Source of the DNA: an uncultured Gammaproteobacteria bacterium
Lineage (GTDB): Bacteria > Pseudomonadota > Gammaproteobacteria > Arenicellales > CAJQKF01
Direction: 5' to 3'
Assembly (NCBI GenBank): GCA_905478855.1
Contig: CAJQKF010000079.1
Span: forward strand, 1-64,000
Length of the DNA stretch: 64,000 bases
The translations under genes and the position numbers were made by a program. Below the pieces are notes generated by a model. The model had not been told where the DNA came from. It saw only the letters and a list, made by a program, of their open reading frames with translations, and did not search any database. Of this stretch, positions 51,606 through 59,527 are shown piece by piece (position 1 is the stretch's first letter; each line of letters starts with the position of its first letter).

Positions 51606-51959
51606 TCACCCAGCCACACCGAGAACGAGATCGTAAATCGCCCACAATGACAATTTATCCAGTATCCAGATATATAATCCAATCAGAATAACCATTACGA
51701 TAACAACCAACGTACCCTGCATTGTCTCCCGGCGAGTAGGCCAGATAACTTTGCGCACTTCGTTACGTGCTCCAGCAGCAAAAGACCACGCCTCTTTACC
51801 AGGAGCAGTCTGTATTGCTATAAACCCGCCAATACCAAGAGATGCGAGAATCGCAACCGTACGTAGCAATTGAGACGTTTCCGACCAATAGTAATACCCA
51901 ACAAGCGAACTGATAATTATCAATACCGCAAAAGCGAGCTTTATCTTGTCTGTATTCAC
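51606..51959 (-). CDS. secE: Preprotein translocase subunit SecE
   Basis: 117 aa (127 in E. coli), three membrane segments (about 5-22, 32-50, 86-112) and the conserved cytoplasmic helix [17 protein letters not shown] before the last one. Partner of SecY. Start lies 16 bp after tRNA-Trp. Confidence 0.97.
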   Translation of the reverse strand: MNTDKIKLAFAVLIIISSLVGYYYWSETSQLLRTVAILASLGIGGFIAIQTAPGKEAWSFAAGARNEVRKVIWPTRRETMQGTLVVIVMVILIGLYIWILDKLSLWAIYDLVLGVAG

Positions 51960-51975
51960 GAACTACCTTGATTAG

Positions 51976-52051
51976 TGGCAGGCCAGGAGGGAATCGAACC
52001 CCCAACCTGCGGTTTTGGAGACCGCCGCTCTGCCAATTGAGCTACTGGCCT
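51976..52051 (-). tRNA. tRNA-Trp (CCA anticodon)
   Basis: Minus-strand cloverleaf: acceptor AGGCCAG/CTGGCCT, anticodon arm GCGGT-CTCCAAA-ACCGC, T-arm with GGTTCGATTCC, encoded CCA at 51978-51976. Sits between tufB and secE as in pseudomonads. Confidence 0.97.
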
Positions 52052-52088
52052 AGAATATTAAGAGTAATACTGCAGATACACTACAGCA

Positions 52089-52119
52089 ACAGTCCGTCGT
52101 TAATCAAACGGCGGACTGT
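52089..52119 (-). terminator. 13-bp hairpin after tufB
   Basis: ACAGTCCGTCGTT and AACGGCGGACTGT pair over 13 bp (one G-U) around a 5-base loop, 12 bp after the tufB stop. No U-tract follows. It may be a partial terminator or a processing site releasing tRNA-Trp. Confidence 0.6.
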
Positions 52120-52131
52120 CAACTTAACTTA

Positions 52132-53322
52132 TTACTCGATAATTTTGGCTACTACACCAGCCCCAACGGTACGGCCACCTTCGCGTATTGCGAATCGTAG
52201 ACCATCTTCCATTGCAATCGGTGCAATTAACTTCACTTCAATATGGACGTTATCACCAGGCATGACCATCTCAATACCTTCTGGTAATTGACATGCGCCC
52301 GTTACATCCGTCGTCCGAAAATAAAACTGTGGTCGGTAATTATCGAAAAATGGAGTATGACGCCCACCTTCTTCCTTACTTAAAACATAAACCTCAGCTT
52401 CAAAATGTGTATGCGGAGTAATTGAACCCGGCTTCGCCAAGACCTGTCCTCGCTCTACATCATCCCGCTTCGTACCACGCAATAATGCGCCAATGTTGTC
52501 GCCAGCCTGACCTTCATCAAGCAACTTGCGGAACATCTCAACACCTGTACATGTAGTCTTTGTTGTATCGCGTATACCAATAATAGCAATCTCATCGCCA
52601 ACCTTGATAATCCCACGCTCTACTCGACCTGTTACTACTGTGCCACGTCCAGATATTGAAAATACATCTTCAACCGGCATCAGAAAATCACCGTCTACCG
52701 CACGCTCTGGCTCAGGGATAAACGAATCAAGGGCTGCTGCCAGCTCCATAATCGCTCCTTGCCCCAACTCGGATTCATCACCTTCAAGAGCTTTCAATGC
52801 ACTGCCTTTAATGATCGGCGTGTCATCCCCTGGAAAATCATACTTGTCTAATAACTCACGAACTTCCATTTCAACCAACTCAAGAAGCTCTTCGTCGTCT
52901 ACCATGTCACATTTATTTAAAAATACAACAATGTACGGCACACCAACCTGGCGCGCTAACAAGATGTGCTCTCGTGTCTGAGGCATCGGGCCATCCGCCG
53001 CTGAACATACCAAAATCGCTCCGTCCATTTGCGCAGCACCTGTAATCATGTTCTTTACATAATCAGCATGCCCCGGGCAATCAACGTGCGCATAATGCCG
53101 AGCTTCTGTTTCATACTCAACATGCGCTGTCGCAATCGTAATACCACGCTCTCGCTCTTCAGGGGCATTATCAATCTGATCAAAAGCCTTAACTTCTCCG
53201 CCAAACTTCAACGACAAAACCCTTGTCATCGCCGCCGTTAACGTCGTCTTACCATGATCAACATGTCCGATCGTACCTACATTTACATGGGGCTTCGAAC
53301 GATTAAACTTTTCCTTAGACAC
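52132..53322 (-). CDS. tufB: Elongation factor Tu, copy B
   Basis: 396 aa, GTG start. Six residues differ from tufA: an R/K and an F/Y near residues 37-42, and four in the segment [16 protein letters not shown]. The coding ends are almost identical to tufA while the middle has many synonymous changes. Located in the conserved tRNA-Tyr-Gly-Thr-tufB order, downstream of four tRNA genes and probably co-transcribed with them. Confidence 0.99.
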   Translation of the reverse strand: MSKEKFNRSKPHVNVGTIGHVDHGKTTLTAAMTRVLSLKFGGEVKAFDQIDNAPEERERGITIATAHVEYETEARHYAHVDCPGHADYVKNMITGAAQMDGAILVCSAADGPMPQTREHILLARQVGVPYIVVFLNKCDMVDDEELLELVEMEVRELLDKYDFPGDDTPIIKGSALKALEGDESELGQGAIMELAAALDSFIPEPERAVDGDFLMPVEDVFSISGRGTVVTGRVERGIIKVGDEIAIIGIRDTTKTTCTGVEMFRKLLDEGQAGDNIGALLRGTKRDDVERGQVLAKPGSITPHTHFEAEVYVLSKEEGGRHTPFFDNYRPQFYFRTTDVTGACQLPEGIEMVMPGDNVHIEVKLIAPIAMEDGLRFAIREGGRTVGAGVVAKIIE

Positions 53323-53439
53323 TGAATAACACCTCTTTGGAAACTACTAGTACAAGTACAAACAAAATAAATTGCGCACACATCATAACGATACGTACAC
53401 ACCTAAAATGGGCCGATTAAAAATCCAACCCATAAATTC

Positions 53440-53515
<76 letters not shown>

Positions 53516-53579
53516 CAACCTAAATACCTTTAACAGGCAACCATATATCCAGCCTAAACCATCGGCTCAACCGGTAAAC

Positions 53580-53653
53580 TGGAGCGGGTGATGGGAATCG
53601 AACCCACACAATCAGCTTGGAAGGCTGAGATTCTACCGTTGAACTACACCCGC
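53580..53653 (-). tRNA. tRNA-Gly (TCC anticodon)
   Basis: Minus strand: acceptor GCGGGTG/CACCCGC, anticodon arm TCAGC-CTTCCAA-GCTGA (TCC), T-loop TTCGATT, encoded CCA (53582-53580). Confidence 0.97.
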
Positions 53654-53692
53654 ACATAATCGATAGCGAATCATTGATCTGCTATCGAAAAA

Positions 53693-53777
53693 TGGTGGAG
53701 GGAGGAGGATTCGAACCTCCGAAGGCTGAGCCAGCAGATTTACAGTCTGCCCCCTTTGACCGCTCGGGAACCCCTCC
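53693..53777 (-). tRNA. tRNA-Tyr (GTA anticodon)
   Basis: Minus strand, 85 nt with a long variable arm. Acceptor starts GGAGGGG, anticodon arm GCAGA-CTGTAAA-TCTGC (GTA), T-loop TTCGAAT, encoded CCA (53695-53693). Confidence 0.97.
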
Positions 53778-53825
53778 AAACACATCTATTTACCTAATCC
53801 AGCTAAAAATCCGAAGATTAGAAAC

Positions 53826-54180
53826 TGGAGCCCGCAGAGGGATTCGAACCCACGACCTGCTGATTCATACCCACTACCGCTTTCGCAGCCCTACCCGAAA
53901 CACCGAAACCGGTTCCCAGATAATTTGGGGTCTGGACTTTCTCTTCGCCATACGTTTCCAAAACGCTTAGGCGGGCGGTGTAAAGTCTCTACACTCAGTC
54001 ACAATCACCACAACACATCCAATACATTGTTTTCAGCAATCAGACCTAGCACGGGATCGCCATCAATATCCAGAAGACATCGGAAGGTTTCCCCGTTTTA
54101 GCCACCTCCACTTCGAAAGTTTCCCAACGAAGGTGCAATTTTTACAAATCAGCTGCTCTGGCCAGCTGAGCTATGCGGGC
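53826..54180 (-). tRNA. tRNA-Thr (TGT anticodon), split by a group I intron
   Basis: Two exons on the minus strand: 54180-54144 (37 nt) and 53865-53826 (40 nt). Joined, they give acceptor GCCCGCA/TGCGGGC, D-arm GCTC-AGCTGGCCA-GAGC, anticodon arm GCTGA-TTTGTAA-TCAGC with anticodon TGT, five-base variable loop AGGTC, T-arm GTGGG-TTCGAAT-CCCTC and encoded CCA. The 278-nt intron separates positions 36 and 37. Synteny supports the identity: E. coli has thrU(UGU)-tyrU-glyT-thrT(GGU)-tufB in this order. The second T-stem pair is a U-U mismatch. It is the first gene of the tRNA-tufB unit, so splicing is needed to obtain the only tRNA-Thr(UGU) seen in this window. Confidence 0.95.
53866..54143 (-). 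ncRNA. Group I intron (small tRNA-type, IC3-like), 278 nt
   Basis: The intron begins AAAAATTGCACC after exon base T36 and ends GTATG, so it has the required U at the 5' splice site and a terminal G. GCA at intron positions 8-10 can pair with the anticodon UGU as P1 (terminal U-G wobble). A P2 stem CTTCG/CGAAG, P4 ACGGG/CCCGT with the GGGGAAACC core, P7 GACTTT/AAAGTC, and P8 CGCC/GGCG with CGTTT-TGG-AAACG follow. Two blocks, GTGTAGAGACT with CCTAAG and TATGGCGAAG with AGTCCAG, closely resemble what I remember of the Azoarcus tRNA-Ile ribozyme. No homing-endonuclease frame fits. Probably self-splicing with GTP cofactor. Confidence 0.93.
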
Positions 54181-54234
54181 CATACCCAATTTCGCGTTAA
54201 AACTAATATGTAACACGAAAGCTGAGGGGCGCGA

Positions 54235-54263
54235 ATTGTAGGGAAAAAATATATCTTACGCAA
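54235..54263 (-). promoter_or_regulatory. Promoter of the tRNA-tufB unit
   Basis: Minus strand TTGCGT (54263-54258), 17-bp spacer, TACAAT (54240-54235), followed by TCGCGCCCCTC. The discriminator is nearly the same as that of the rrn-like promoter at 83-116 (AATTCGCGC then CCTC). The start site is about 48 bp before tRNA-Thr(UGU). Confidence 0.8.
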
Positions 54264-54337
54264 CAAAAATATCGGTTTTTTTTAGATTATGTCGACTTGC
54301 AATCTAACCTGGCGAATTTGACCGATAAATAATCGAC

Positions 54338-54961
54338 TCAAGCAGCACAGGGGAAGGTCAAAACACTGGCCATAGCATCTCCCCATGTAGCTTTCCCTAA
54401 TTCATCTCGTGCATATTGATCGGGCACAGTATCCACTTCTATCCAACGTAAAGGCCCCAAAGTACGCAACTCAGGGCGGTAATTCACCACAATGTTGTGT
54501 TCTTTCAGACGACCAACGAAATTTCGAGCATCACCTGGTTGAGAAAACAGCCCAACCGACAAGTATTCTGAACCACTGTCTTCAAATTTGTAATGATCGA
54601 CAGAAATTTCATCAAGTTTCTGCCGTAAGCGATCTAAGGTAGTTGACTCATTCGGAACAGCAATTAAAGCTCGATATGTTTTTAATTTTCTAGCGCTCAC
54701 TGCAGTTTTACTATATGACAGGCCAATTTCTTCTAGTTGACGGGACGCATCAGCAAAAGTTGACTGCGTCAGAAATGGCCCGATTCGCATACAGATATTC
54801 TGTGAATCCCCTAACGCGTCACGCTCACTCAGCAACATCATAGTTCGAGTATTTATTTCCTCTTCTCCAAGCTGCAATTGCTGCTGATCTTGAGGATGTC
54901 CTGTTGTCCACAAGTACAATGATAGATTTATTAATACTAACGAAAAAAATATCCACTTCAT
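54338..54961 (-). CDS. SPOR domain-containing protein
   Basis: 207 aa. An N-terminal membrane anchor or uncleaved signal (about 3-19), a linker, then a SPOR-like domain (about 120-175, with YLSVGLFSQPGDARNFVGRL) of the kind that binds denuded glycan in septal peptidoglycan. The same gene sits between coaX and the tRNA-tufB cluster in pseudomonads. Overlaps coaX by 4 bp and is co-transcribed with it. Role in division is inferred. Confidence 0.75.
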   Translation of the reverse strand: MKWIFFSLVLINLSLYLWTTGHPQDQQQLQLGEEEINTRTMMLLSERDALGDSQNICMRIGPFLTQSTFADASRQLEEIGLSYSKTAVSARKLKTYRALIAVPNESTTLDRLRQKLDEISVDHYKFEDSGSEYLSVGLFSQPGDARNFVGRLKEHNIVVNYRPELRTLGPLRWIEVDTVPDQYARDELGKATWGDAMASVLTFPCAA

Positions 54962-55698
54962 GCTACGGACCTTTCATATAACTCTAAACCATCAAGCACA
55001 AGATTTTCAACGCAAGTACTCTGAAAATCTAGTTGCTCAGAAATCCATTGTGCATCCCCACCTGTAATCAGCACTCTCGGCTGTTTGTTCATCATCTCGG
55101 ATGCCCGCTTTACGAAATAGTTAATCGATCCCAGAGTACTCATCGAAACTCCCAAGGATATTGCCTGTTGAGTTGAGGTGCCAGGAAACTCAGCATCAAA
55201 ATGCTCAATGCACCCAAGGTGAGGAACTCTATTTTCGAATACACCGGCGAGTATCTGCAAACCAGGAATTAACATGCCGCCCGAATATAATCCAGTATTA
55301 AGTAGTAAATCACAGCTAATTACCGTGCCAGCATCAACCACCACACAACCTCCTGAACATATATCACTTGCAGCAACCAGGGCTAACCAGCGATCTACGC
55401 CTAGAGATTCGGGTATTGTATACCCGTTTACCAATTTTCCCCACGATTTCCCAGTAATTGCAAATTTCGTAGTCAATCCCCATCGGTTCTGGAAAAGGTC
55501 CACTATTTTTTGAGAAATGAGCTTACCTGCGACACACGAAACCCAAATTTTCTCGGGACTTGCTACGTCAACGCACAACAAATCTAAGTGCGCATCCTCA
55601 ACCAAGTACTCTTGAACCCCGGATAAGGTCTGCTCTGGTAATACCCAACGCCATTTTATTCGCGTATTACCGACGTCAAGATAGAGGATTCCGGGCAT
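54958..55698 (-). CDS. coaX: Type III pantothenate kinase
   Basis: 246 aa, ASKHA fold. Phosphate-binding LDVGNTRIKWR near residue 6, GVDRWLALVAA near 98 and VVVDAGTVISCDLL near 120 are the CoaX motifs. Phosphorylates pantothenate in the first step of coenzyme A synthesis. Overlaps birA by one base, as in the usual birA-coaX pair. Confidence 0.96.
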   Translation of the reverse strand: MPGILYLDVGNTRIKWRWVLPEQTLSGVQEYLVEDAHLDLLCVDVASPEKIWVSCVAGKLISQKIVDLFQNRWGLTTKFAITGKSWGKLVNGYTIPESLGVDRWLALVAASDICSGGCVVVDAGTVISCDLLLNTGLYSGGMLIPGLQILAGVFENRVPHLGCIEHFDAEFPGTSTQQAISLGVSMSTLGSINYFVKRASEMMNKQPRVLITGGDAQWISEQLDFQSTCVENLVLDGLELYERSVA

Positions 55699-56663
55699 TA
55701 TGCTAAAACCTCGCCCGTTGTAATTTTGTGAATCTGTCCGTGAGAATCGCTCAACAGAAGACTTCCATCAGGACTTACACCACTCGCAATACCTTCAAAG
55801 ACCTTATTGCCGGCTTGAACCTTAACTAGCTTATCTTTAAAAACATGATTCTTATGCCAGTCATCGGAAAACCAGGCAAACCCGAACTTTTCAAAATTTA
55901 TGACAGCATCCTGCAATTCCATCATCAATGAGGCCGCTAGAAAATTACGATTCACGAGAGTTTCGGTTAAATCACTTAATCCTCCAACCTGTCTTTCTAG
56001 CTGAGCATTCAAATCATCTTCAACGGTTACATTAAGGCCAACACCAATAATACAAGTGCAACTCCCTCCTATTTCCCCAAACATTTCTATTAATACGCCA
56101 CCTAACTTTTGTGATCCGTGCATAATATCATTTGGCCATTTTAAACCAGTTTTATTGAAACCGTGACGAACCAGTACGTTTTGCACAGCGACACCAATCG
56201 CTAAACTTAGTCCTGCGCTGGCTATTGCGCCACCAACAAGCTCAAAGCGAAACGACATCAACATACTGCGATATGGAGTATTTAACCATGTTCTTCCCTG
56301 CCTACCCTTACCGTGCGTTTGGTGCTCAGCAAAACAGAATTTAGGACTCGTACTATTTCGAGCGTTCCGTTTAAGGTATTCATTTGTACTATCAACTTCT
56401 TCCAAAATTATGAAGCTAGGAAGATTTTCAGAACATTGAGTTTCCAATTCAGACAATATGTCTTTAGCACAGAGCTTGGAAATCGGTGACACCAGCCGAT
56501 AACCCCGACCGTGCACACTATGCACTTCTACCCCCGCCAATACCAACGAGGATATACTTTGACTAACTGCAGATCGACTTATATTTAAGTGTGTAGCAAT
56601 TGTTTGCCCCGAAACAAAATCACCAGCCTGCAATAGATCAAGTATTTTTCCTTTAGTCTTCAT
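55698..56663 (-). CDS. birA: Biotin-protein ligase / biotin operon repressor BirA
   Basis: 321 aa. N-terminal helix-turn-helix (about 1-60, with ISRSAVSQSISSLVLAGVEV) means it also regulates transcription. Catalytic domain with GKGRQGRTWLN and KWPNDIMHGSQKLGGVLIEM, and a C-terminal SH3-like domain. Attaches biotin to acetyl-CoA carboxylase. Overlaps rarA by 4 bp. Confidence 0.97.
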   Translation of the reverse strand: MKTKGKILDLLQAGDFVSGQTIATHLNISRSAVSQSISSLVLAGVEVHSVHGRGYRLVSPISKLCAKDILSELETQCSENLPSFIILEEVDSTNEYLKRNARNSTSPKFCFAEHQTHGKGRQGRTWLNTPYRSMLMSFRFELVGGAIASAGLSLAIGVAVQNVLVRHGFNKTGLKWPNDIMHGSQKLGGVLIEMFGEIGGSCTCIIGVGLNVTVEDDLNAQLERQVGGLSDLTETLVNRNFLAASLMMELQDAVINFEKFGFAWFSDDWHKNHVFKDKLVKVQAGNKVFEGIASGVSPDGSLLLSDSHGQIHKITTGEVLA

Positions 56664-57955
56664 GATCCATCTCTCCGTCTACCCAAAAGGTCCATTGCTT
56701 CAAGTTGTCGTATTTTATCGGCAATTTTCTTTTCTAGTCCACGATCAACAGGTTTATAGTATTTTTTAGCTGGCATTTTTCCCGGAAAGTATTTTTCTCC
56801 GGCCGCATAACCACCCTCTTCGTCATGGGCATATCGATATTCTGCTCCGTGGCCTTCTTGTTTAGCTAGTTTCGTCGGTGCATTCCGAAGATGATTGGGA
56901 ACCTCCGCACTCCCATAACGCTTTACGTCTTCACGGGCTTGATTAAATGCGCGATATACTGCGTTGCTCTTGGCAGATATTGCCAAGTAACAGGTAGCCT
57001 GAGCCAATGCCAAATCACCTTCCGGGGATCCCAAGCGATTATATGCTTCAGCCGCATTAAGGCTAATCTCTAGAGCACGGGGGTCCGCATTTCCAATATC
57101 CTCACTCGCTATACGTATAAGCCTACGAGAAATGTAATCAGCTGGTGTGCCACCATCTAATAGACGAGCCAGCCAATATAAGGCGGCATTGGCATCAGAT
57201 CCGCGAATCGACTTATGAAAGGCTGAAATCAGGTCATAGAATTGATCTCCGTTTTTATCAAAACGTCGCACACTTGTTCCCGCAGACGATTTCAGGTCTT
57301 TTATAGAAATCAACCGCTCGCTATTGTCTAATGAATTTACAACAACACCGTCTAATAAATTCAGCAGTCTTCTTCCGTCGCCGTCCGCAACATCGATTAA
57401 CCACTGCCGAGCATTATCCTCGAGAGAAATATTTAGTCCTGAATCATTAATAATGTAATTTAGCGCTCGATTAAGTATTTTCTCAAGGTCCGAGTCTTCG
57501 AGCCCCCGCAATACGTGAACATGAACGCGAGATAAAAGCGCGTTATTAAGTGAAAATGAAGGGTTTTCTGTTGTTGCACCCACCAAAATTAGTAAGCCCG
57601 ATTCAATGTGAGGTAAAAACGCGTCTTGTTGTGATTTATTAAACCGATGAACTTCATCAACAAATAATAGAGTCGTTCCTCCTCGCGCAGTGGCTCTTTG
57701 CACAACTTTTCGCACGTCGCCGATACCATCTACTACCGCGGATAGAGTTTCAAATGCAAATCCGGTACACGCGGATATCAATCTCGCTAATGTAGTTTTT
57801 CCGGTACCAGGTGGGCCATACAAAATCATTGACGAACAACCATTACCCAAAGAAGCAGGTGACAACGGTTTTCCGTCACCCAGCAGATGCCCCTGACCGA
57901 TAAACTCTTCAAAAGAACCCGGTCTTAGTTGCTCAGCTAAAGGTCTTCGAGTCAC
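56660..57955 (-). CDS. rarA: Replication-associated recombination protein RarA (MgsA)
   Basis: 431 aa AAA+ ATPase. Walker A GPPGTGKTTLA near residue 47, Walker B LFVDEVHRF near 97, sensor ATTENPSFSLNNALLSR, and the C-terminal MgsA domain with HKSIRGSDANAALYWLARLL and HLRNAPTKLAKQ. Related to clamp loaders; acts at stalled forks. Unlike E. coli, here it is not beside lolA/serS. Confidence 0.97.
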   Translation of the reverse strand: MTRRPLAEQLRPGSFEEFIGQGHLLGDGKPLSPASLGNGCSSMILYGPPGTGKTTLARLISACTGFAFETLSAVVDGIGDVRKVVQRATARGGTTLLFVDEVHRFNKSQQDAFLPHIESGLLILVGATTENPSFSLNNALLSRVHVHVLRGLEDSDLEKILNRALNYIINDSGLNISLEDNARQWLIDVADGDGRRLLNLLDGVVVNSLDNSERLISIKDLKSSAGTSVRRFDKNGDQFYDLISAFHKSIRGSDANAALYWLARLLDGGTPADYISRRLIRIASEDIGNADPRALEISLNAAEAYNRLGSPEGDLALAQATCYLAISAKSNAVYRAFNQAREDVKRYGSAEVPNHLRNAPTKLAKQEGHGAEYRYAHDEEGGYAAGEKYFPGKMPAKKYYKPVDRGLEKKIADKIRQLEAMDLLGRRRDGS

Positions 57956-57968
57956 TTTCTTATGCCTC

Positions 57969-58547
57969 CTAACTCTGTTGAACCAATCGAAAGGTTAAAT
58001 TAATTCGGGATTTCGCAGATTTTACTCGCGGCACACAATGCTTCCAATCTGCCTGACAAGGTGGGTGCATTACTAATAACGAACCGTTATCTAATATTAA
58101 TTCCATACGCTGACTCTTATCTTTTTTATTTTGCATTCGAAATTTTCTTGACGAACCAACGCTTAAAGAAGCAACAACAGGGTTTGGACCAAGACACGAT
58201 TCATCATCAGAATGCCAACCCATTGCATCCTCACCATTTCGATACAAATTCAGCAAAACGGAATTAAAGCTAACTCCGCAGTAGTCCGACACTTTTTGTC
58301 GCACGGACTCTAAAGTTGTTGTCCAGACTGAAGGAAGGTTTAGCGCTCCAGAGTAGCGATATGAGACACCTTGATCAGCGTAAAAGGCGGTTAATCGAGG
58401 TGAGTAAACTGTTCGACCAAAAATAATTAGCTCGGGAGTAATCCAAGGGGCCTCGGACTCTATCGCTGACAGCAAATGATCAACATAAGGACTAGATATA
58501 AAATTAGGCACATACGTCAGCATGTTGTTTAAATAGGATTGATGCAT
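57969..58547 (-). CDS. AlkB-like 2OG-Fe(II) dioxygenase
   Basis: 192 aa. Iron ligands in GWHSDDE (His and Asp) and HCVPRV (His), and the 2-oxoglutarate-binding arginine pair in KSRINLTFR near the end. The LNLYRNGEDAMGWHSDDE block is closest to the short AlkB homologues (ALKBH2/3-like) that repair alkylated bases in DNA or RNA. It lies 13 bp upstream of rarA on the same strand, so a repair-related unit is likely. Confidence 0.9.
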   Translation of the reverse strand: MHQSYLNNMLTYVPNFISSPYVDHLLSAIESEAPWITPELIIFGRTVYSPRLTAFYADQGVSYRYSGALNLPSVWTTTLESVRQKVSDYCGVSFNSVLLNLYRNGEDAMGWHSDDESCLGPNPVVASLSVGSSRKFRMQNKKDKSQRMELILDNGSLLVMHPPCQADWKHCVPRVKSAKSRINLTFRLVQQS

Positions 58548-58551
58548 AACC

Positions 58552-59469
58552 CTATTTTTGTTCGATTCTAGGCATGGAGTTCGATTTAATAACTAACCAT
58601 ACGCCAATGGCGCACAAAAACATGCCTGAAAAAGCTAATACGGATAGCCCCTCATCGAACATCAACCATGCTTCAAGTGCCGCAAAGGGCGGCACCAGAT
58701 AGAACAAACTAGCAACTTTTGATGCAGCGCCATATCGAATTAGCCACATTAACAGAGTTACGGCACCTAAGGATAAGACCAAACATAGCCACACCAGTGC
58801 TAAGACAAACTCGCTGGACCATTCCACTACTTGCTCTTCATAGAGAAATGACAATGCCCCCATAAATATCGCAGCCGCCAAGAATTGAATCATCGATCCC
58901 GAGCGAAGATCTATCTCCGTGCAAAACTTCTTCTGATAGACAGTACCGATACTTATTCCTACAAGTGAGGCTAGGCAAAAAGCGAGCGCAACTAAATCAT
59001 TATTAGAGAATGTAAATTTTTCAGCAATAATTAACGATATACCTAGTAATCCTAAAGAAAACCCAAACCATTGTTTTCTCGTTAATTTCTCTCCAAGAAA
59101 TGGACCTACAATAAACGCTGTCAGTAGCGGCTGCAGTCCGACAACCATTGCCGAAACCCCCGCATTTACTCCTAGCCAAATGGCAGTAAATACACCACCA
59201 AGATAGATACCATGCACCAAACAACCTACGACAAAAAGGTGCAACCATTGTTCGGGACGAGTAGGTAGCGGTACTCTAAACCACAGCACGAGCAATCCAA
59301 ACAATACGGTTGCAATTGCAAAGCGAATAGCCAAGAAAGTTGCTGGCTCAGCAAAAGCGAGACCTGTCTTTGCGCTAACAAAACCGGTGCTCCAAAGCAG
59401 CACAAACAACAATGGCGCCCACGTAGCCAGGCTCTTGGGGATTCTCACATAGGGCATATTACATACCAA
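58552..59469 (-). CDS. EamA/DMT-family permease
   Basis: 305 aa with about ten membrane helices in two EamA repeats; LLWSTGFVSAKTGLAFAEP and GVNAGVSAMVVGLQPLLTA are typical. Substrate unknown. Alternative ATG codons (second Met at residue 5) leave the start slightly uncertain. 4 bp before alkB-like gene. Confidence 0.88.
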   Translation of the reverse strand: MVCNMPYVRIPKSLATWAPLLFVLLWSTGFVSAKTGLAFAEPATFLAIRFAIATVLFGLLVLWFRVPLPTRPEQWLHLFVVGCLVHGIYLGGVFTAIWLGVNAGVSAMVVGLQPLLTAFIVGPFLGEKLTRKQWFGFSLGLLGISLIIAEKFTFSNNDLVALAFCLASLVGISIGTVYQKKFCTEIDLRSGSMIQFLAAAIFMGALSFLYEEQVVEWSSEFVLALVWLCLVLSLGAVTLLMWLIRYGAASKVASLFYLVPPFAALEAWLMFDEGLSVLAFSGMFLCAIGVWLVIKSNSMPRIEQK

Positions 59470-59527
59470 AACTTGTATACAACAAGCTTGCTGGTTCTAA
59501 ACTCTTTGATCAAAATAAAACTCAAGA

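Noticed and set aside
51968-52291. Plus-strand 107-codon frame over tRNA-Trp and the tufB end
   Set aside because: Antisense of tRNA-Trp and tufB; no ribosome site and no family resemblance.
53674-53970. Plus-strand 98-codon frame through tRNA-Tyr and the intron region
   Set aside because: It is the well-known false frame on the antisense of tRNA genes (GGGFEPPKAEPADLQSAPF type). It overlaps a certain tRNA and has no support of its own.
53866-54143. Self-splicing group II intron or homing endonuclease in the tRNA-Thr gap
   Set aside because: No group II domain V-like end or GUGYG start, and no endonuclease frame of useful length; the core motifs are group I.
53826-54180. Reading the two halves as separate tRNA fragments or a tRNA pseudogene
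   Set aside because: The halves join into one full cloverleaf with intact anticodon loop and CCA, and the insert between them is an ordered ribozyme core.
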